Assembly: GCA_017427685.1 (NCBI GenBank)
Contig: JAFRSH010000046.1
Coordinates: 1-64,000, forward strand
Origin: Lachnospiraceae bacterium
GTDB lineage: Bacteria > Bacillota > Clostridia > Lachnospirales > Lachnospiraceae
Length of the DNA stretch: 64,000 bases
Direction of reading: 5' to 3'
Each line of letters begins with the position of its first letter. Position 1 is the stretch's first letter. The notes under the pieces were generated by a model. The model was not told where the DNA came from. It saw only the letters and a list, made by a program, of their open reading frames with translations, and did not search any database. Positions 27,446 through 36,744 of this stretch are shown here, piece by piece. Both the position numbers and the translations under genes were made by a program.

Positions 27446-28135
27446 TTACGCCGTGTACTCTCCGTTAAAGGTTACAAGCGTAGCTCCCGAAACGCCCTCT
27501 GTCGCATTCACACGATTTACGAAATCGGTCGAGTCATCCTTCACGCGGATCTCGGCTGTGAGCTCGATGCCCGAAGCATTGACTGTCTTGGACTTGATGA
27601 TGTACTTGGAAACGGAGTCCTTGATAACCTTCATCGCGCTTTCCTCGGCTGCTGCGTTCGCACAGTTAACGATGAGGATGTAAGGGATCGTGCCGTGGAA
27701 ACGACGGTTAACAAAGAGCACAAGGATGAGTCCGATGATAACGGATCCGATCACAGCAAGAGGGATCATGCCGGCACCGATAACGATTCCGACCGCAAGT
27801 GACCAGAACAGGAACACGATCTCCATTGGCTCCTTGATAGCGGCACGGAAACGTACGATGGAAAGAGCACCGACCATACCGAGTGAAAGAACTACGTTAG
27901 AGGTTACAGCCATGATAACGAGCGTTGTTACCAGTGCCAGTCCGATGAGCGACATAGCGAATCCGGTCGAATACATGATGCCACTGAACGTCTTCTTGTA
28001 GATAACAAAGATAAACAGTCCGATCACCAGCGCAAAAAGCATTCCGATGAGAGTGTCAACAACGGAGAATTCCGTTACGCTTTCAAGAAAGCTTGATTTA
28101 AAAACATCTCCGAGTGAAAAAGAAAGTAATGTCAT
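27446..28135 (-). CDS. DUF4956-domain membrane protein
   Basis: A 229-residue membrane protein with about four to five helices in the first 140 residues (VVDTLIGMLFALVIGLFIFVIY, GFAMSLIGLALVTTLVIMAV, LSLGMVGALSIVRFRAAIKE, AVGIVIGAGMIPLAVIGSVIIGLILVLF) and a soluble C-terminal domain. SLGMVGALSIVRFRAAIKEP is the DUF4956 hallmark. It sits between a VTC-domain gene and cotH in the same orientation, a combination seen in many Firmicutes and Actinobacteria; its role is unknown. Confidence 0.9.
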   Translation of the reverse strand: MTLLSFSLGDVFKSSFLESVTEFSVVDTLIGMLFALVIGLFIFVIYKKTFSGIMYSTGFAMSLIGLALVTTLVIMAVTSNVVLSLGMVGALSIVRFRAAIKEPMEIVFLFWSLAVGIVIGAGMIPLAVIGSVIIGLILVLFVNRRFHGTIPYILIVNCANAAAEESAMKVIKDSVSKYIIKSKTVNASGIELTAEIRVKDDSTDFVNRVNATEGVSGATLVTFNGEYTA

Positions 28136-28350
28136 TTTGGCCTCCTTTGCCCGACGACATGCGTGTCGCGGGCTTTATTGTGTGTTTTTGTTTTCTCAAT
28201 CTTTACAAGATTCTCTGCTCCCGGCCCTTTTTGTCCGATCCCGTGCCTTTACTCCTCCGCCGGCATATCCGAGAGTTGCTCGCTTTCGTCCTTATCTTTG
28301 ACATTTCCGTCAACCCGGTTTCGGAAGATCTGCGAGCACCCGGTGAGCCT

Positions 28351-29043
28351 TCATCCGTATCTTCGGCATGCCCCGTATTTTGAAAACGCCTGTTGCCTGA
28401 GTCCCGGTATCTGGATGATGTCCCGGATGATCTCCGGGAGGAACGCGTCGTACTTGACTTCGAGAAGCATATCCCTCGGTGTGTCGGTTGCGCTGATGTC
28501 CGAAACCTTCTCTGTCAGGAACTCCCGACTGAAAAGTGTTGTCCTGACCTCCGAATCAAAGGTCACTCTCACGTTCCCCGCACGGTAGATATACGGTTCC
28601 CTCAGGTAAGAAACAAGTACTCTGGGTCTGAGTCTTTGGTAGATCATCTTCGCATACAGCTCTCTGCACAGCTCTTCGGGATGATCCTTCATGAATCCGG
28701 TGTCGCCGCTCAGTATCCTTCGACACTCCTCTTCGCTGATGGGTGCGTCATACTTGAGGCAGAGATTGTCAATCTTCATCTTCTTCTCAAGTGTTATGAA
28801 CGAGAAGTCATCGTTGTAATACCTGATGCGGAACTTCTCACGCTTCTGTATGCCGTCTTCCTTTTCCCTGAGTGCCTTGTCGTCGCTGTTGTCGAAATAT
28901 ATGCTTCGGATCCTGTAGGTTCCGTCATCGGAAACGTGCGGGTCCGGCGTCATGATCGCCCTGAGTCGTCCTCTGAGCGCCAGATACTCACTGTACGGGA
29001 TTACAAATTTCAGCTCATGCCGAAAGTGTTTTTCCTGTGTCAC
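28351..29043 (-). CDS. VTC-domain polyphosphate polymerase-like protein
   Basis: A 230-residue member of the VTC family of the CYTH/triphosphate tunnel superfamily. Motifs: FRHELKFVIPYSEY, YRIRSIYFDN, KFRIRYYND (basic tunnel residues), LEKKMKIDN, RPRVLVSYLREPYIY, and LLEVKYDAFLP. These line the catalytic tunnel for polyphosphate synthesis in yeast VTC4. The start is GTG 29043-29041 after AAAGGAGAAAGCA. The same frame continues past the TGA stop for 35 sense codons to a second stop. Confidence 0.87.
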   Translation of the reverse strand: MTQEKHFRHELKFVIPYSEYLALRGRLRAIMTPDPHVSDDGTYRIRSIYFDNSDDKALREKEDGIQKREKFRIRYYNDDFSFITLEKKMKIDNLCLKYDAPISEEECRRILSGDTGFMKDHPEELCRELYAKMIYQRLRPRVLVSYLREPYIYRAGNVRVTFDSEVRTTLFSREFLTEKVSDISATDTPRDMLLEVKYDAFLPEIIRDIIQIPGLRQQAFSKYGACRRYG

Positions 29044-29230
29044 TGCTTTCTCCTTTCTACTACAAAACAATTTTGTTTTTCTTGATAAAGACTCTAAACC
29101 CAAACCGACTCTTTCGTCAACAAACCGTGAACACATTTCACACAGAATTCACATTTTTCAGGACACAGAATTTTCACAATTTGCCTAGATACGCAAGCTT
29201 TCAGAGAAAACACCCGTTTTCAATCGCATC

Positions 29231-29268
29231 AAAAAAGCTCCCTTCGATACGCCGAAAAGAGCCTTTTT
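29231..29268 (-). terminator. Terminator downstream of deoB
   Basis: AAAAAGGCTC pairs with GAGCTTTTTT around TTCG/CGAA inner pairs; it has T runs on both sides and could work in both directions. On the minus strand it is 71 bases past the deoB stop. Confidence 0.75.
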
Positions 29269-29338
29269 CTTAATTTATATGTTGTCCGCGTTCATGCTTC
29301 CTCCGGTCCGAAAACCACAGATAGCTACCGCTCTGAGA

Positions 29339-30499
29339 TCAAAAGATCGCGGTACCGGGACAATCCGTTTCGATCCCAAACTGCTTGAGAACAGTGGCCG
29401 CAACATCGGAGAAGGTGTTGCGTGTTCCGAAGTTGGTTCCTCCCGGAACGTTCTTGCCGTAGATCACGAGCGGTACATACTCGCGACTGTGATCTGTCGA
29501 AGGTGTAACGGGGTCGCAGCCGTGATCGGCCGTGATCATAAGCATATCGTTCTCTCCGAGGAGCGAGAGCATCTCGGGAAGCTTGCTGTCGAAGTAGCTG
29601 AGTGCCTTGGCGTATCCGGGTGCGTCGTTGCGGTGACCGTAGACCATGTCGAAGTCAACGAGATTTGTGAAGCAAAGTCCGTTGAAGTCCTTCTTCATAT
29701 ATTCGATCGTTTTCTCGATGCCCTCGGCATTGTCCTTTGTACGGACGAATTCGGTAATGCCCTTGCCCGCAAAGATGTCGATGATCTTGCCGACAGAAAG
29801 AACATCGAATCCGCGGCTGCTCAGTTCATCAAGCATTGTGTTCTTCGGAGGCACGAGTGAGAAGTCGTGACGTCTCGAGGTACGCTTGTAAGGCCACTCT
29901 CCTTCAAACGGGCGGGCGATGACACGTCCGACCGCAAGGTCTCCCTTAAGCATCTCTCTTGCTATCTCGCAATACTTGTAGAGCTCGTCAACGGGGACTA
30001 TGCTCTCATGCGCGGCGATCTGGAAAACACTGTCCGCGGAGGTATAAACGATGAGGCATCCCGTTTCTTCATGTTCTTTACCGTAATCACGGATGACGTC
30101 CGTTCCCGAGTAGGGCTTATTGCAGACACAACGTCTGCCTGTTCTCTTCTCAAACTCCTTTATAAAGCTTTCGGGGAATCCGTCCGGGAAAGTAGGCATG
30201 GGCTGTTCGGAGATTATCCCGGCAATCTCCCAATGACCCGTCGTGGTGTCCTTGCCCTTCGATGCCTCTGCCATCCTTCCGACCATCGCGGTAAAGTCCT
30301 TCGGGTTGTCATCGTACATGTCGTCGATGCCTTTTATGTTGAAGAATCCGAGCTTTTTCATATTGGGCATGTCAAGAAGCCCGCTCGTGGCTGCCGCCTT
30401 GACGGTATTGCTACCTTCGTCTCCGTAGGCAGCGGCGTCAGGCATCTCGCCGACTCCGACACTGTCGAGCACTATAAGAAAGATCCTTTTCTTTTCCAT
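29339..30499 (-). CDS. deoB: Phosphopentomutase
   Basis: Converts ribose 1-phosphate and deoxyribose 1-phosphate to the 5-phosphates in nucleoside salvage. The 386-residue alkaline-phosphatase-fold enzyme begins KRIFLIVLDSVGVGEMPDAAAYGDEGSNT (metal ligand D and the catalytic threonine region at about residues 84-90: KGKDTTTGHWEI). The second metal site is NLVDFDMVYGHRND and ITADHGCDP. The start is ATG 30499 after GGAGGTTTT; the frame extends upstream without a ribosome site. It lies 61 bases after the 846-residue protein gene. Confidence 0.97.
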   Translation of the reverse strand: MEKKRIFLIVLDSVGVGEMPDAAAYGDEGSNTVKAAATSGLLDMPNMKKLGFFNIKGIDDMYDDNPKDFTAMVGRMAEASKGKDTTTGHWEIAGIISEQPMPTFPDGFPESFIKEFEKRTGRRCVCNKPYSGTDVIRDYGKEHEETGCLIVYTSADSVFQIAAHESIVPVDELYKYCEIAREMLKGDLAVGRVIARPFEGEWPYKRTSRRHDFSLVPPKNTMLDELSSRGFDVLSVGKIIDIFAGKGITEFVRTKDNAEGIEKTIEYMKKDFNGLCFTNLVDFDMVYGHRNDAPGYAKALSYFDSKLPEMLSLLGENDMLMITADHGCDPVTPSTDHSREYVPLVIYGKNVPGGTNFGTRNTFSDVAATVLKQFGIETDCPGTAIF

Positions 30500-30560
30500 A
30501 AAACCTCCTCTCGCCTCTTCGATCCCGAAGGGCTCAATGTTTTGGCAGAGCTTTAATGTG

Positions 30561-33101
30561 TTAATCAAGATACGACAGGTACATGTTTCCCGCGCCCTCG
30601 AAATTCTGCGCGGCGTCCTTCAGGCTGTACTTGTACGTTCCGGCGCGTGCGGGATCGTAGACCCACACCGACGTTGTATCATAAGCGTAAACAACAACCG
30701 CGTTGCCGTCTGATTTGATGGCGATAACGGGACGTCCTTTATAAACGTAATAAAGCATCTCATCAAGGCTGATACCGGTCAAGTCGACTACCGTGGTCTT
30801 GAGGTTCCTCTGAAGCCACGAGTACATGCTTTCCTTGTCACGGCTGTAATCGGACGGGTCGGCATCGACGCTTCTGTACTGAAGGAGCATCTTCATGGCG
30901 GCCTTCCTCGAGTCAAAGTCGGCCGTGGCCCTGACGTACGTGAGATCCTTGATCTCGCTTCGGGTGTTCTTTATACCACGCTCCCAAACGACGTGACCGC
31001 TCCTGTCGATAACGGTTCCGACTCCCTCGTCGGCAGCCTTGATCGCTTTCGCAGCCGAGGACGAAGCCTCGATGATCGTTCCGAAGGAATAAGCGTAGTA
31101 GCCGGCCTGGGCATCGTCCGCTTCCGCGACTCGGGTGGTCGTGTCGTAATCGATCACGGTCGGCTGGGCCGTAAAGGAATTCGGGATCTCGGTCAGGTCT
31201 ATGCCTGAAGGAAGCGAAACGTAGTACTCGGTGAGGATCCTGTCGGTGACACGGCGTGTGATGTTGACAGATCGTTCTACAGCTGTAGGAAGGTTCACGA
31301 TCGAGTCCGCGTCGATGGGGTAATACGAATTGTCCATCCCGAGGTGCTTCATCAGTCTGTTGATCACAAGGATACCGTCGCCGGGTTCGACATCCTTGAC
31401 GTAGTAATCGTTGCCCGCGTACTCCTTGAGTACCGTGCCGTGTCCGTCACTGATGCAGAGCTTGTATGAAGGAAGCTCTATCGAGCCGTCGGCGTTTATG
31501 TACTTGTCTTCGAGCTTCTGGTAGCCGTAGATAAAGTTATCGTTGATCCTGCCGAGAAGCCGGATCGTCTCGCCCCTCGGGGCGGTGAGCTGCGTGATCT
31601 CGTTCTTCTTGAGGTCGAACAGCTGCAGCTGCGTCGACTTGAGGATGTCCGAATCGGTCTGCCATACGAGGTAGAGCTCGTCCTCAACGAACACCATGTT
31701 GCCGTCCGGGACGTCCGCCGCGAGCTGACGAACCTGACGGGTAACGAGGCTGTACTCATACACGCTGTCATGAAGCGAGAAGTAGAAAACATCAAACTCG
31801 GACAGGAAAGCGAAGTCCGTCATGTCGGAAAGCAACAGGCTGTAGCTGGTGTTGACCGGCACGTAGAGCTGCTCCTCGATACGGTTATCGTCTACGATGA
31901 AACGGTAGAGTGCGATACCGACACGACCCTCGTACTCGCCGCGGTTCATGTAGCCGTAGACGATGAAGTCGGTGTCGCCGTTGTCATGCATTCGCAGGAT
32001 CCTGACGGAGTGATCGTTGAAGTAGGTACGCTCGTAATCCTCTCCGTCCTTGAAGGAGAATGCCTTGTAGAAGTTGTTCTCCTTCGTGTCGTACTCGAAG
32101 AGTTCGCTGTTGTGGACGAAGGTGATGTATCTGCCCTCCGGACCGTACATGGTCTGGGCATGTATGTCGTTGGTGATTCCAAGCTTAAACTCGTTCTTGG
32201 TGAGAGACGTGTTCGCCACATCGACATGCGCTTCCATAACTCTGTCATAGTTGTAGAGGTACGTCCTGATGTCGGTGTACTGGAATCTGATGTTCTCCGT
32301 GACGGTGTAGAGCTCGGGGCCCGAACCCGTCTTGATGCGCACGATGAACCTGCGCTTCACGGAAGCAAAATTGTTGTAGAACTCGGTGATCGCGGGTGCC
32401 TCTTCCCAGACAACTTCGGGGTTGAGCTTGCCCCACGAGACCATCTCGAAGCTCGAGTGGATCGTGACATGCGCAAAGGAAGAATTGTCGTAGTCCTTCG
32501 AGGGTTCGAGATATTTCTTGAGCTGGCTCTTCTCGGCCTCCTGGCCGTAGATAAGCGTGTCGTGGAAGTAATCGGCGAAGCCGAGCTTCTCGGGAAGCTT
32601 GCCGTCGTCGTAGAGCTTGATCCTGGTGTAGTAGTATATACGCTTGCCCTCGTTGGTGATGAGGGTGAACTTCGCAATATACTCCTTGCCGGTCTTGAAG
32701 GTTTCGGCAAAGGTGATCGGTACCTTCTTGGGGCCTTCCTTAACGTCAAGTACGGTGAGTGAACCCTCCTCGAGGGTGCCTCCGTCCTCACGGATGATCT
32801 CGTACTTCATCTTGCGAACGTTGAGCTCGCTGTGATGGATGAGAAGTGTGAGAGTCTTGTCCGGACCTATGGGCGTGATCGTTTCACGCATGACCATCGG
32901 GTCGAGATTGGCGGCGTAGCCGTGCAGGAGGTTGAACTCCTGACCTCCGACGTCTATGGTGACGGTGGGAAGTGTTGCCGAAGACATGACCGTCGTGTCG
33001 GCAGCCGAAGAAAACATCGTCTCCGTTATGTCCGATCCGAAGAAGATCGCGGAAGCGATGAATACCCCGACGATAATGAGCACCTTGTACCTGAATTTCA
33101 T
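30561..33101 (-). CDS. Large extracytoplasmic protein with degenerate C39-like C terminus
   Basis: An 846-residue protein that I do not recognise as a whole. One N-terminal membrane segment (YKVLIIVGVFIASAIFFG) anchors it outside the cell. Two or three beta-sandwich regions come first (residues about 45-300), then a beta-propeller-like section with repeating strands (YRFIVDDNRIEEQLYVP, LQLFDLKKNEITQLTAP). The last 110 residues, with LDEMLYYVYKGRPVIAIKSDGNAVVVYAYDTTSVWVYDPARAGTYK, follow the pattern of C39-like papain-fold peptidases, but the His is replaced by Asn and no catalytic Cys is evident. No strong ribosome site precedes ATG 33101. Confidence 0.75.
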   Translation of the reverse strand: MKFRYKVLIIVGVFIASAIFFGSDITETMFSSAADTTVMSSATLPTVTIDVGGQEFNLLHGYAANLDPMVMRETITPIGPDKTLTLLIHHSELNVRKMKYEIIREDGGTLEEGSLTVLDVKEGPKKVPITFAETFKTGKEYIAKFTLITNEGKRIYYYTRIKLYDDGKLPEKLGFADYFHDTLIYGQEAEKSQLKKYLEPSKDYDNSSFAHVTIHSSFEMVSWGKLNPEVVWEEAPAITEFYNNFASVKRRFIVRIKTGSGPELYTVTENIRFQYTDIRTYLYNYDRVMEAHVDVANTSLTKNEFKLGITNDIHAQTMYGPEGRYITFVHNSELFEYDTKENNFYKAFSFKDGEDYERTYFNDHSVRILRMHDNGDTDFIVYGYMNRGEYEGRVGIALYRFIVDDNRIEEQLYVPVNTSYSLLLSDMTDFAFLSEFDVFYFSLHDSVYEYSLVTRQVRQLAADVPDGNMVFVEDELYLVWQTDSDILKSTQLQLFDLKKNEITQLTAPRGETIRLLGRINDNFIYGYQKLEDKYINADGSIELPSYKLCISDGHGTVLKEYAGNDYYVKDVEPGDGILVINRLMKHLGMDNSYYPIDADSIVNLPTAVERSVNITRRVTDRILTEYYVSLPSGIDLTEIPNSFTAQPTVIDYDTTTRVAEADDAQAGYYAYSFGTIIEASSSAAKAIKAADEGVGTVIDRSGHVVWERGIKNTRSEIKDLTYVRATADFDSRKAAMKMLLQYRSVDADPSDYSRDKESMYSWLQRNLKTTVVDLTGISLDEMLYYVYKGRPVIAIKSDGNAVVVYAYDTTSVWVYDPARAGTYKYSLKDAAQNFEGAGNMYLSYLD

Positions 33102-33177
33102 GCTTATATTATCACGCGCCCCTTCTTCCCGCCCCGGGTTTTATGACGCGATTCCTTTCAAATTGTCTACGTTAATT

Positions 33178-33205
33178 ATTTTACTTGTAATGCCCGTATT
33201 GTCAA
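33178..33205 (-). promoter_or_regulatory. Sigma-A promoter of the 846-residue protein gene
   Basis: TTGACA (33205-33200), 16-base spacer, TAAAAT (33183-33178) on the minus strand, 77 bases upstream of the start codon. Confidence 0.75.
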
Positions 33206-33218
33206 TTTCAAACAGAAA

Positions 33219-33243
33219 GGTGGACCGGGGGACGGTCCACCTC
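33219..33243 (-). terminator. Terminator of the phosphotransferase gene
   Basis: Nine-bp perfect stem AGGTGGACC/GGTCCACCT, followed on the minus strand by TTTCTGTTT; 21 bases past the stop codon at 33264. Confidence 0.8.
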
Positions 33244-33263
33244 TGATTTCGTTGTTCTCAGGA

Positions 33264-34013
33264 TCACTCGTAATCCACAACATTTGCCCAGCGGAGCAGG
33301 AACTCGCGTTCCTTCTCGTTGCCCTTAACGGACTGGGAAGCGGCAACGATGGGCATCCACTTCTGCACATACTGACGCGCCGTATCGCTCTTCTTGCAGA
33401 AGAGGTCGAGATACTTTCCTGCGATGTCCTCTCTGTCGCTCAGACAGAAGAGCAGGTAGGTGCGGGCTGCGTCTGCGGAAGCGTTGCCCTGTGTGGCATG
33501 AGCCCAGTCGATGATATAAGCGTCATCGCTCTTAGTAATGATAATGTTTGAAGGGTTGAAGTCGCCGTGGCAGAGCTTCATGTGCGCATGCATACCCTCG
33601 AGACGGGTGTGGAGCTCGTACCTCGTGGTGGCGTCGAGCTTGGACGCGCTGATCTTGAGCTGCATCTTGTCCTTCAGGAGCGAGAGCTTCTTACAGGTCC
33701 TCGCATGCATGTCGAGCTGGATCGAAACGAATCTGTCGAGGTACTCGTCGAGCTTCTTCGGATTCTCGTCCATCATGCTCTGAAGAGTCTTGCCCTCGAT
33801 GTACTCCGAAACGATCGCCCACTTGTTCTCGATCATCGTGACCTCGAGCACCTTGGGGATCAGAAGACCCGTCTCCTCAACACGCGCCTGGTTGAGGGCC
33901 TCGTTGAGGATGTCGGCCTTGTTGTAGCCTTCGTTGAAGACCTTGATACATTTATCGCCATCGCGGTAGATCGTTTTGTTGCTTCTTGTTGCAATAACGT
34001 TCTGTAGTTTCAT
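33264..34013 (-). CDS. APH/choline-kinase-like phosphotransferase
   Basis: A 249-residue protein-kinase-like phosphotransferase. Key motifs: nucleotide-binding strand (SNKTIYRDGDKCIKVFNEGY with the catalytic lysine), IVSEYIEGKTLQSMM hinge, the catalytic loop LCHGDFNPSNIII (Brenner HxDxxxxN), and IIDWAHATQGNASADAARTYLL as DFG-like. These are the aminoglycoside phosphotransferase signatures, but the family also includes choline and macrolide kinases; substrate is not assignable. ATG 34013 follows AAAGGAGAAACAGC. It is 24 bases downstream of adhE on the same strand. Confidence 0.85.
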   Translation of the reverse strand: MKLQNVIATRSNKTIYRDGDKCIKVFNEGYNKADILNEALNQARVEETGLLIPKVLEVTMIENKWAIVSEYIEGKTLQSMMDENPKKLDEYLDRFVSIQLDMHARTCKKLSLLKDKMQLKISASKLDATTRYELHTRLEGMHAHMKLCHGDFNPSNIIITKSDDAYIIDWAHATQGNASADAARTYLLFCLSDREDIAGKYLDLFCKKSDTARQYVQKWMPIVAASQSVKGNEKEREFLLRWANVVDYE

Positions 34014-34037
34014 GCTGTTTCTCCTTTCGCGAATCTA

Positions 34038-36731
34038 TCACTTTCCACTCTTCTTTGACCTGGCTGCGGCTTTTGTCCCGGCCGACTTGGACGTTGCTGC
34101 TTTGGGTGCTGCCGTCTTTGTCGCCTTTCTATCGCCGTAGAATGAATCAAGATAGATCTGCTTGAGCTCGCTGATGAGCGGGTAACGGGGGTTGGCACCC
34201 GTACACTGGTCGTCGAAGGCCTGCTGTGTCATGTCGTCGAGCTTAGCGAGGAATTCCTTCTCATCTACGCCGTAATCCTTGATCGTGGGCTTGATGCCGA
34301 TCTTCTTCTTCAGGTCGTTGACAGCCTTGATGAGGTTCTCAAGCTTCTCTTTGTCATCCTTGCCGCCGAGGCCGAGCTGCTCTGCGATCTCGGCATATCT
34401 GCGAAGTGCCTGGGGATGATCGTACTTAGGGAAGGTGCCCATCCTGGTGGGTGCTTCCTCGGCATTGAATCTCATAACCCTGTCGATCACGAGCGCGTTA
34501 GCGATACCGTGAGGGATGTGGAAGAACGCGCCGAGCTTGTGAGCAAGGGAGTGGCTGATTCCGAGGAATGCGTTCGCGAACGCCATACCTGCCATGGTTG
34601 CGGCATCTGCCATCTTCTCGCGTGCGACGGGATCGTTCTCGCCGTTCTCATAAGCGCGGGGAAGATACTCGAAGATCACCCTCAGAGCGCGGATCGCGAG
34701 TGAATCTGTGTAGTCCGTGGCCATGACTGACGCATATGCCTCAAGGGCGTGCGTAACCGCATCGATACCGGATGCGCTGGTGAGACCCTTGGGAGCCGTC
34801 ATGTGGAGATCCGCATCAACGATCGCCATATCGGGAAGGAGCTCGTAGTCGGCAAGCGGGTACTTGGTGCCTGTCTTCTCGTCGGTGATTACCGCAAAAG
34901 GTGTAACTTCGGAGCCGGTTCCAGCAGATGTGGGAACTGCCACGAAATAAGCCTTGTCGCCCATGTGCGGGAAGTCGTAGATCCTCTTTCTGATGTCGCA
35001 GAATCTCATGGCCATGTCATCGAAGTCTGCTTCGGGATGCTCGTAGAGAACCCACATGATCTTAGCTGCGTCCATAGCGGAACCGCCACCGAGAGCGATG
35101 ATAACATCGGGCTCAAAGGCCTTCATTGCCTCGGCACCGCGCTTTGCACACGCGAGTGTGGGATCGGGCTCAACATCGAAGAACTCAGCAGTCTGAAGTC
35201 CGAGCTCGCCGAGACGCTTCGTGATGACGCGTGTGAATCCGTTCTTGTAAAGGAAACTGTCGGTAACGATGAACGCTTTTTTCTTGTGCATGCTTCCACC
35301 GATCTCGTTTAAGGCTTCGGGGAGGCTGCCTCTCTTTATGTAAACCTTCTCAGGTACTCTGAACCACTGCATATTCTCCCTCCTTACAGCAACCGTCTTG
35401 ATGTTTAACAGATGCTTGATCCCAACGTTCTCACTGACGGAGTTGCCGCCCCATGAACCGCAACCGAGAGTGAGCGAAGGTGCAAGGCGGAAGTTGTAAA
35501 GTCCGCCGATACCGCCCTGTGAAGAAGGTGTGTTGACGAGGATCCTGCAGGTCTTCATGCGCTCAGTGAATTCAGCGAGCACGTCTGCGCGGGCTGCCTC
35601 GTCGATGTAGATCGAGGATGTGTGTCCGTAGCCGCCGTCCGCGATCAGGCGCTCTGCCTTGGCAAAAGCGTCCTCAACATTCTTGGCACGGTACATGGCA
35701 AGAACGGGCGAGAGCTTCTCGTGTGCGAACTCTTCGGAGAGATCGACGCTCGAGACTTCACCGATAAGGACCTTGGTCGATGCGGGAACCTTAAAGCCCG
35801 AGAGCTCTGCGATCTTCGCTGCGCTCTGACCGACGATCTTGGCATTGAGCGAACCGTTTATGATGATAGTCTTGCGGACAAGATCCGTCTCCTTGGGAGA
35901 AAGGATATGACATCCGCGTGTCTCGAATTCTTTCCTGACTTGGTCGTAGATCTTGTCTGCAACGATGACCGACTGCTCGGAAGCGCAGATCATGCCGTTA
36001 TCAAAGGTCTTGGAGTGAATGATCGAATTGACGGCGAGCACGATGTCTGCCGATTCGTCGATGATCGCGGGAGTATTACCTGCTCCGACACCGATCGCGG
36101 GCTTGCCCGACGAGTAAGCGGCCTTGACCATACCGGGACCTCCGGTAGCAAGGATGATGTCGGCTTCCTTCATAACGAGATTCGTCATGTCAAGGCTCGG
36201 CTGGTCGATCCAGCTTATGATACCCTCGGGAGCGCCTGCCGCTACAGCCGCATCGAGCACGATCTTTGCTGCTTCGATAGTCGACTTGGCAGCTCTCGGG
36301 TGAGGGCTGATGATGATCCCGTTGCGTGTCTTGAGTGCAAGGAGAGTTTTGAAAATAGCTGTAGATGTAGGGTTTGTTGTAGGGATAACTGCGGCGATCA
36401 CGCCGATAGGCTCTGCGATCTTTCTGATCCCTGCGGCTTTGTCTTCTTCGATGACGCCACAGGTCTTCGCATTCCTGTACTCATTGTAGATATACTCTGC
36501 GGCATAGTTGTTCTTAATGACCTTGTCTTCGGCAAGTCCCATGCCTGTTTCCTCTGCTGCCATGATGGCGAGCGGGAGTCGTGCTTTGCAAGCCGCGATC
36601 GCAGCTGCTCTGAAGATAGCGTCAACTTTTTCCTGACCAAACTGCGCATACTTCGCCTGTGCGGCCCTGACGTTGGCGAGCTCAGCCTCAAGCCGGGCTA
36701 CGCTGTCCACTTTTTCACGTGTTACTTTCAT
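34038..36731 (-). CDS. adhE: Bifunctional acetaldehyde-CoA/alcohol dehydrogenase
   Basis: Reduces acetyl-CoA to acetaldehyde and then to ethanol with NADH, regenerating NAD+ in fermentation. The 897-residue fusion has an aldehyde dehydrogenase half (GVIAAVIPTTNPTSTAIFKTL, catalytic cysteine in NGMICASEQS) and an iron-type alcohol dehydrogenase half (IIALGGGSAMDAAKIMW, HSLAHKLGAFFHIPHGIAN with iron-binding histidines). The last 30 residues are a Lys/Ala-rich tail. The start is ATG 36731 (second in-frame ATG), since AAAGGAAG lies at proper spacing from it but abuts the first. Operon with the DUF362 gene 13 bases upstream. Confidence 0.97.
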   Translation of the reverse strand: MKVTREKVDSVARLEAELANVRAAQAKYAQFGQEKVDAIFRAAAIAACKARLPLAIMAAEETGMGLAEDKVIKNNYAAEYIYNEYRNAKTCGVIEEDKAAGIRKIAEPIGVIAAVIPTTNPTSTAIFKTLLALKTRNGIIISPHPRAAKSTIEAAKIVLDAAVAAGAPEGIISWIDQPSLDMTNLVMKEADIILATGGPGMVKAAYSSGKPAIGVGAGNTPAIIDESADIVLAVNSIIHSKTFDNGMICASEQSVIVADKIYDQVRKEFETRGCHILSPKETDLVRKTIIINGSLNAKIVGQSAAKIAELSGFKVPASTKVLIGEVSSVDLSEEFAHEKLSPVLAMYRAKNVEDAFAKAERLIADGGYGHTSSIYIDEAARADVLAEFTERMKTCRILVNTPSSQGGIGGLYNFRLAPSLTLGCGSWGGNSVSENVGIKHLLNIKTVAVRRENMQWFRVPEKVYIKRGSLPEALNEIGGSMHKKKAFIVTDSFLYKNGFTRVITKRLGELGLQTAEFFDVEPDPTLACAKRGAEAMKAFEPDVIIALGGGSAMDAAKIMWVLYEHPEADFDDMAMRFCDIRKRIYDFPHMGDKAYFVAVPTSAGTGSEVTPFAVITDEKTGTKYPLADYELLPDMAIVDADLHMTAPKGLTSASGIDAVTHALEAYASVMATDYTDSLAIRALRVIFEYLPRAYENGENDPVAREKMADAATMAGMAFANAFLGISHSLAHKLGAFFHIPHGIANALVIDRVMRFNAEEAPTRMGTFPKYDHPQALRRYAEIAEQLGLGGKDDKEKLENLIKAVNDLKKKIGIKPTIKDYGVDEKEFLAKLDDMTQQAFDDQCTGANPRYPLISELKQIYLDSFYGDRKATKTAAPKAATSKSAGTKAAARSKKSGK

Positions 36732-36744
36732 AAGCATCTTCCTT

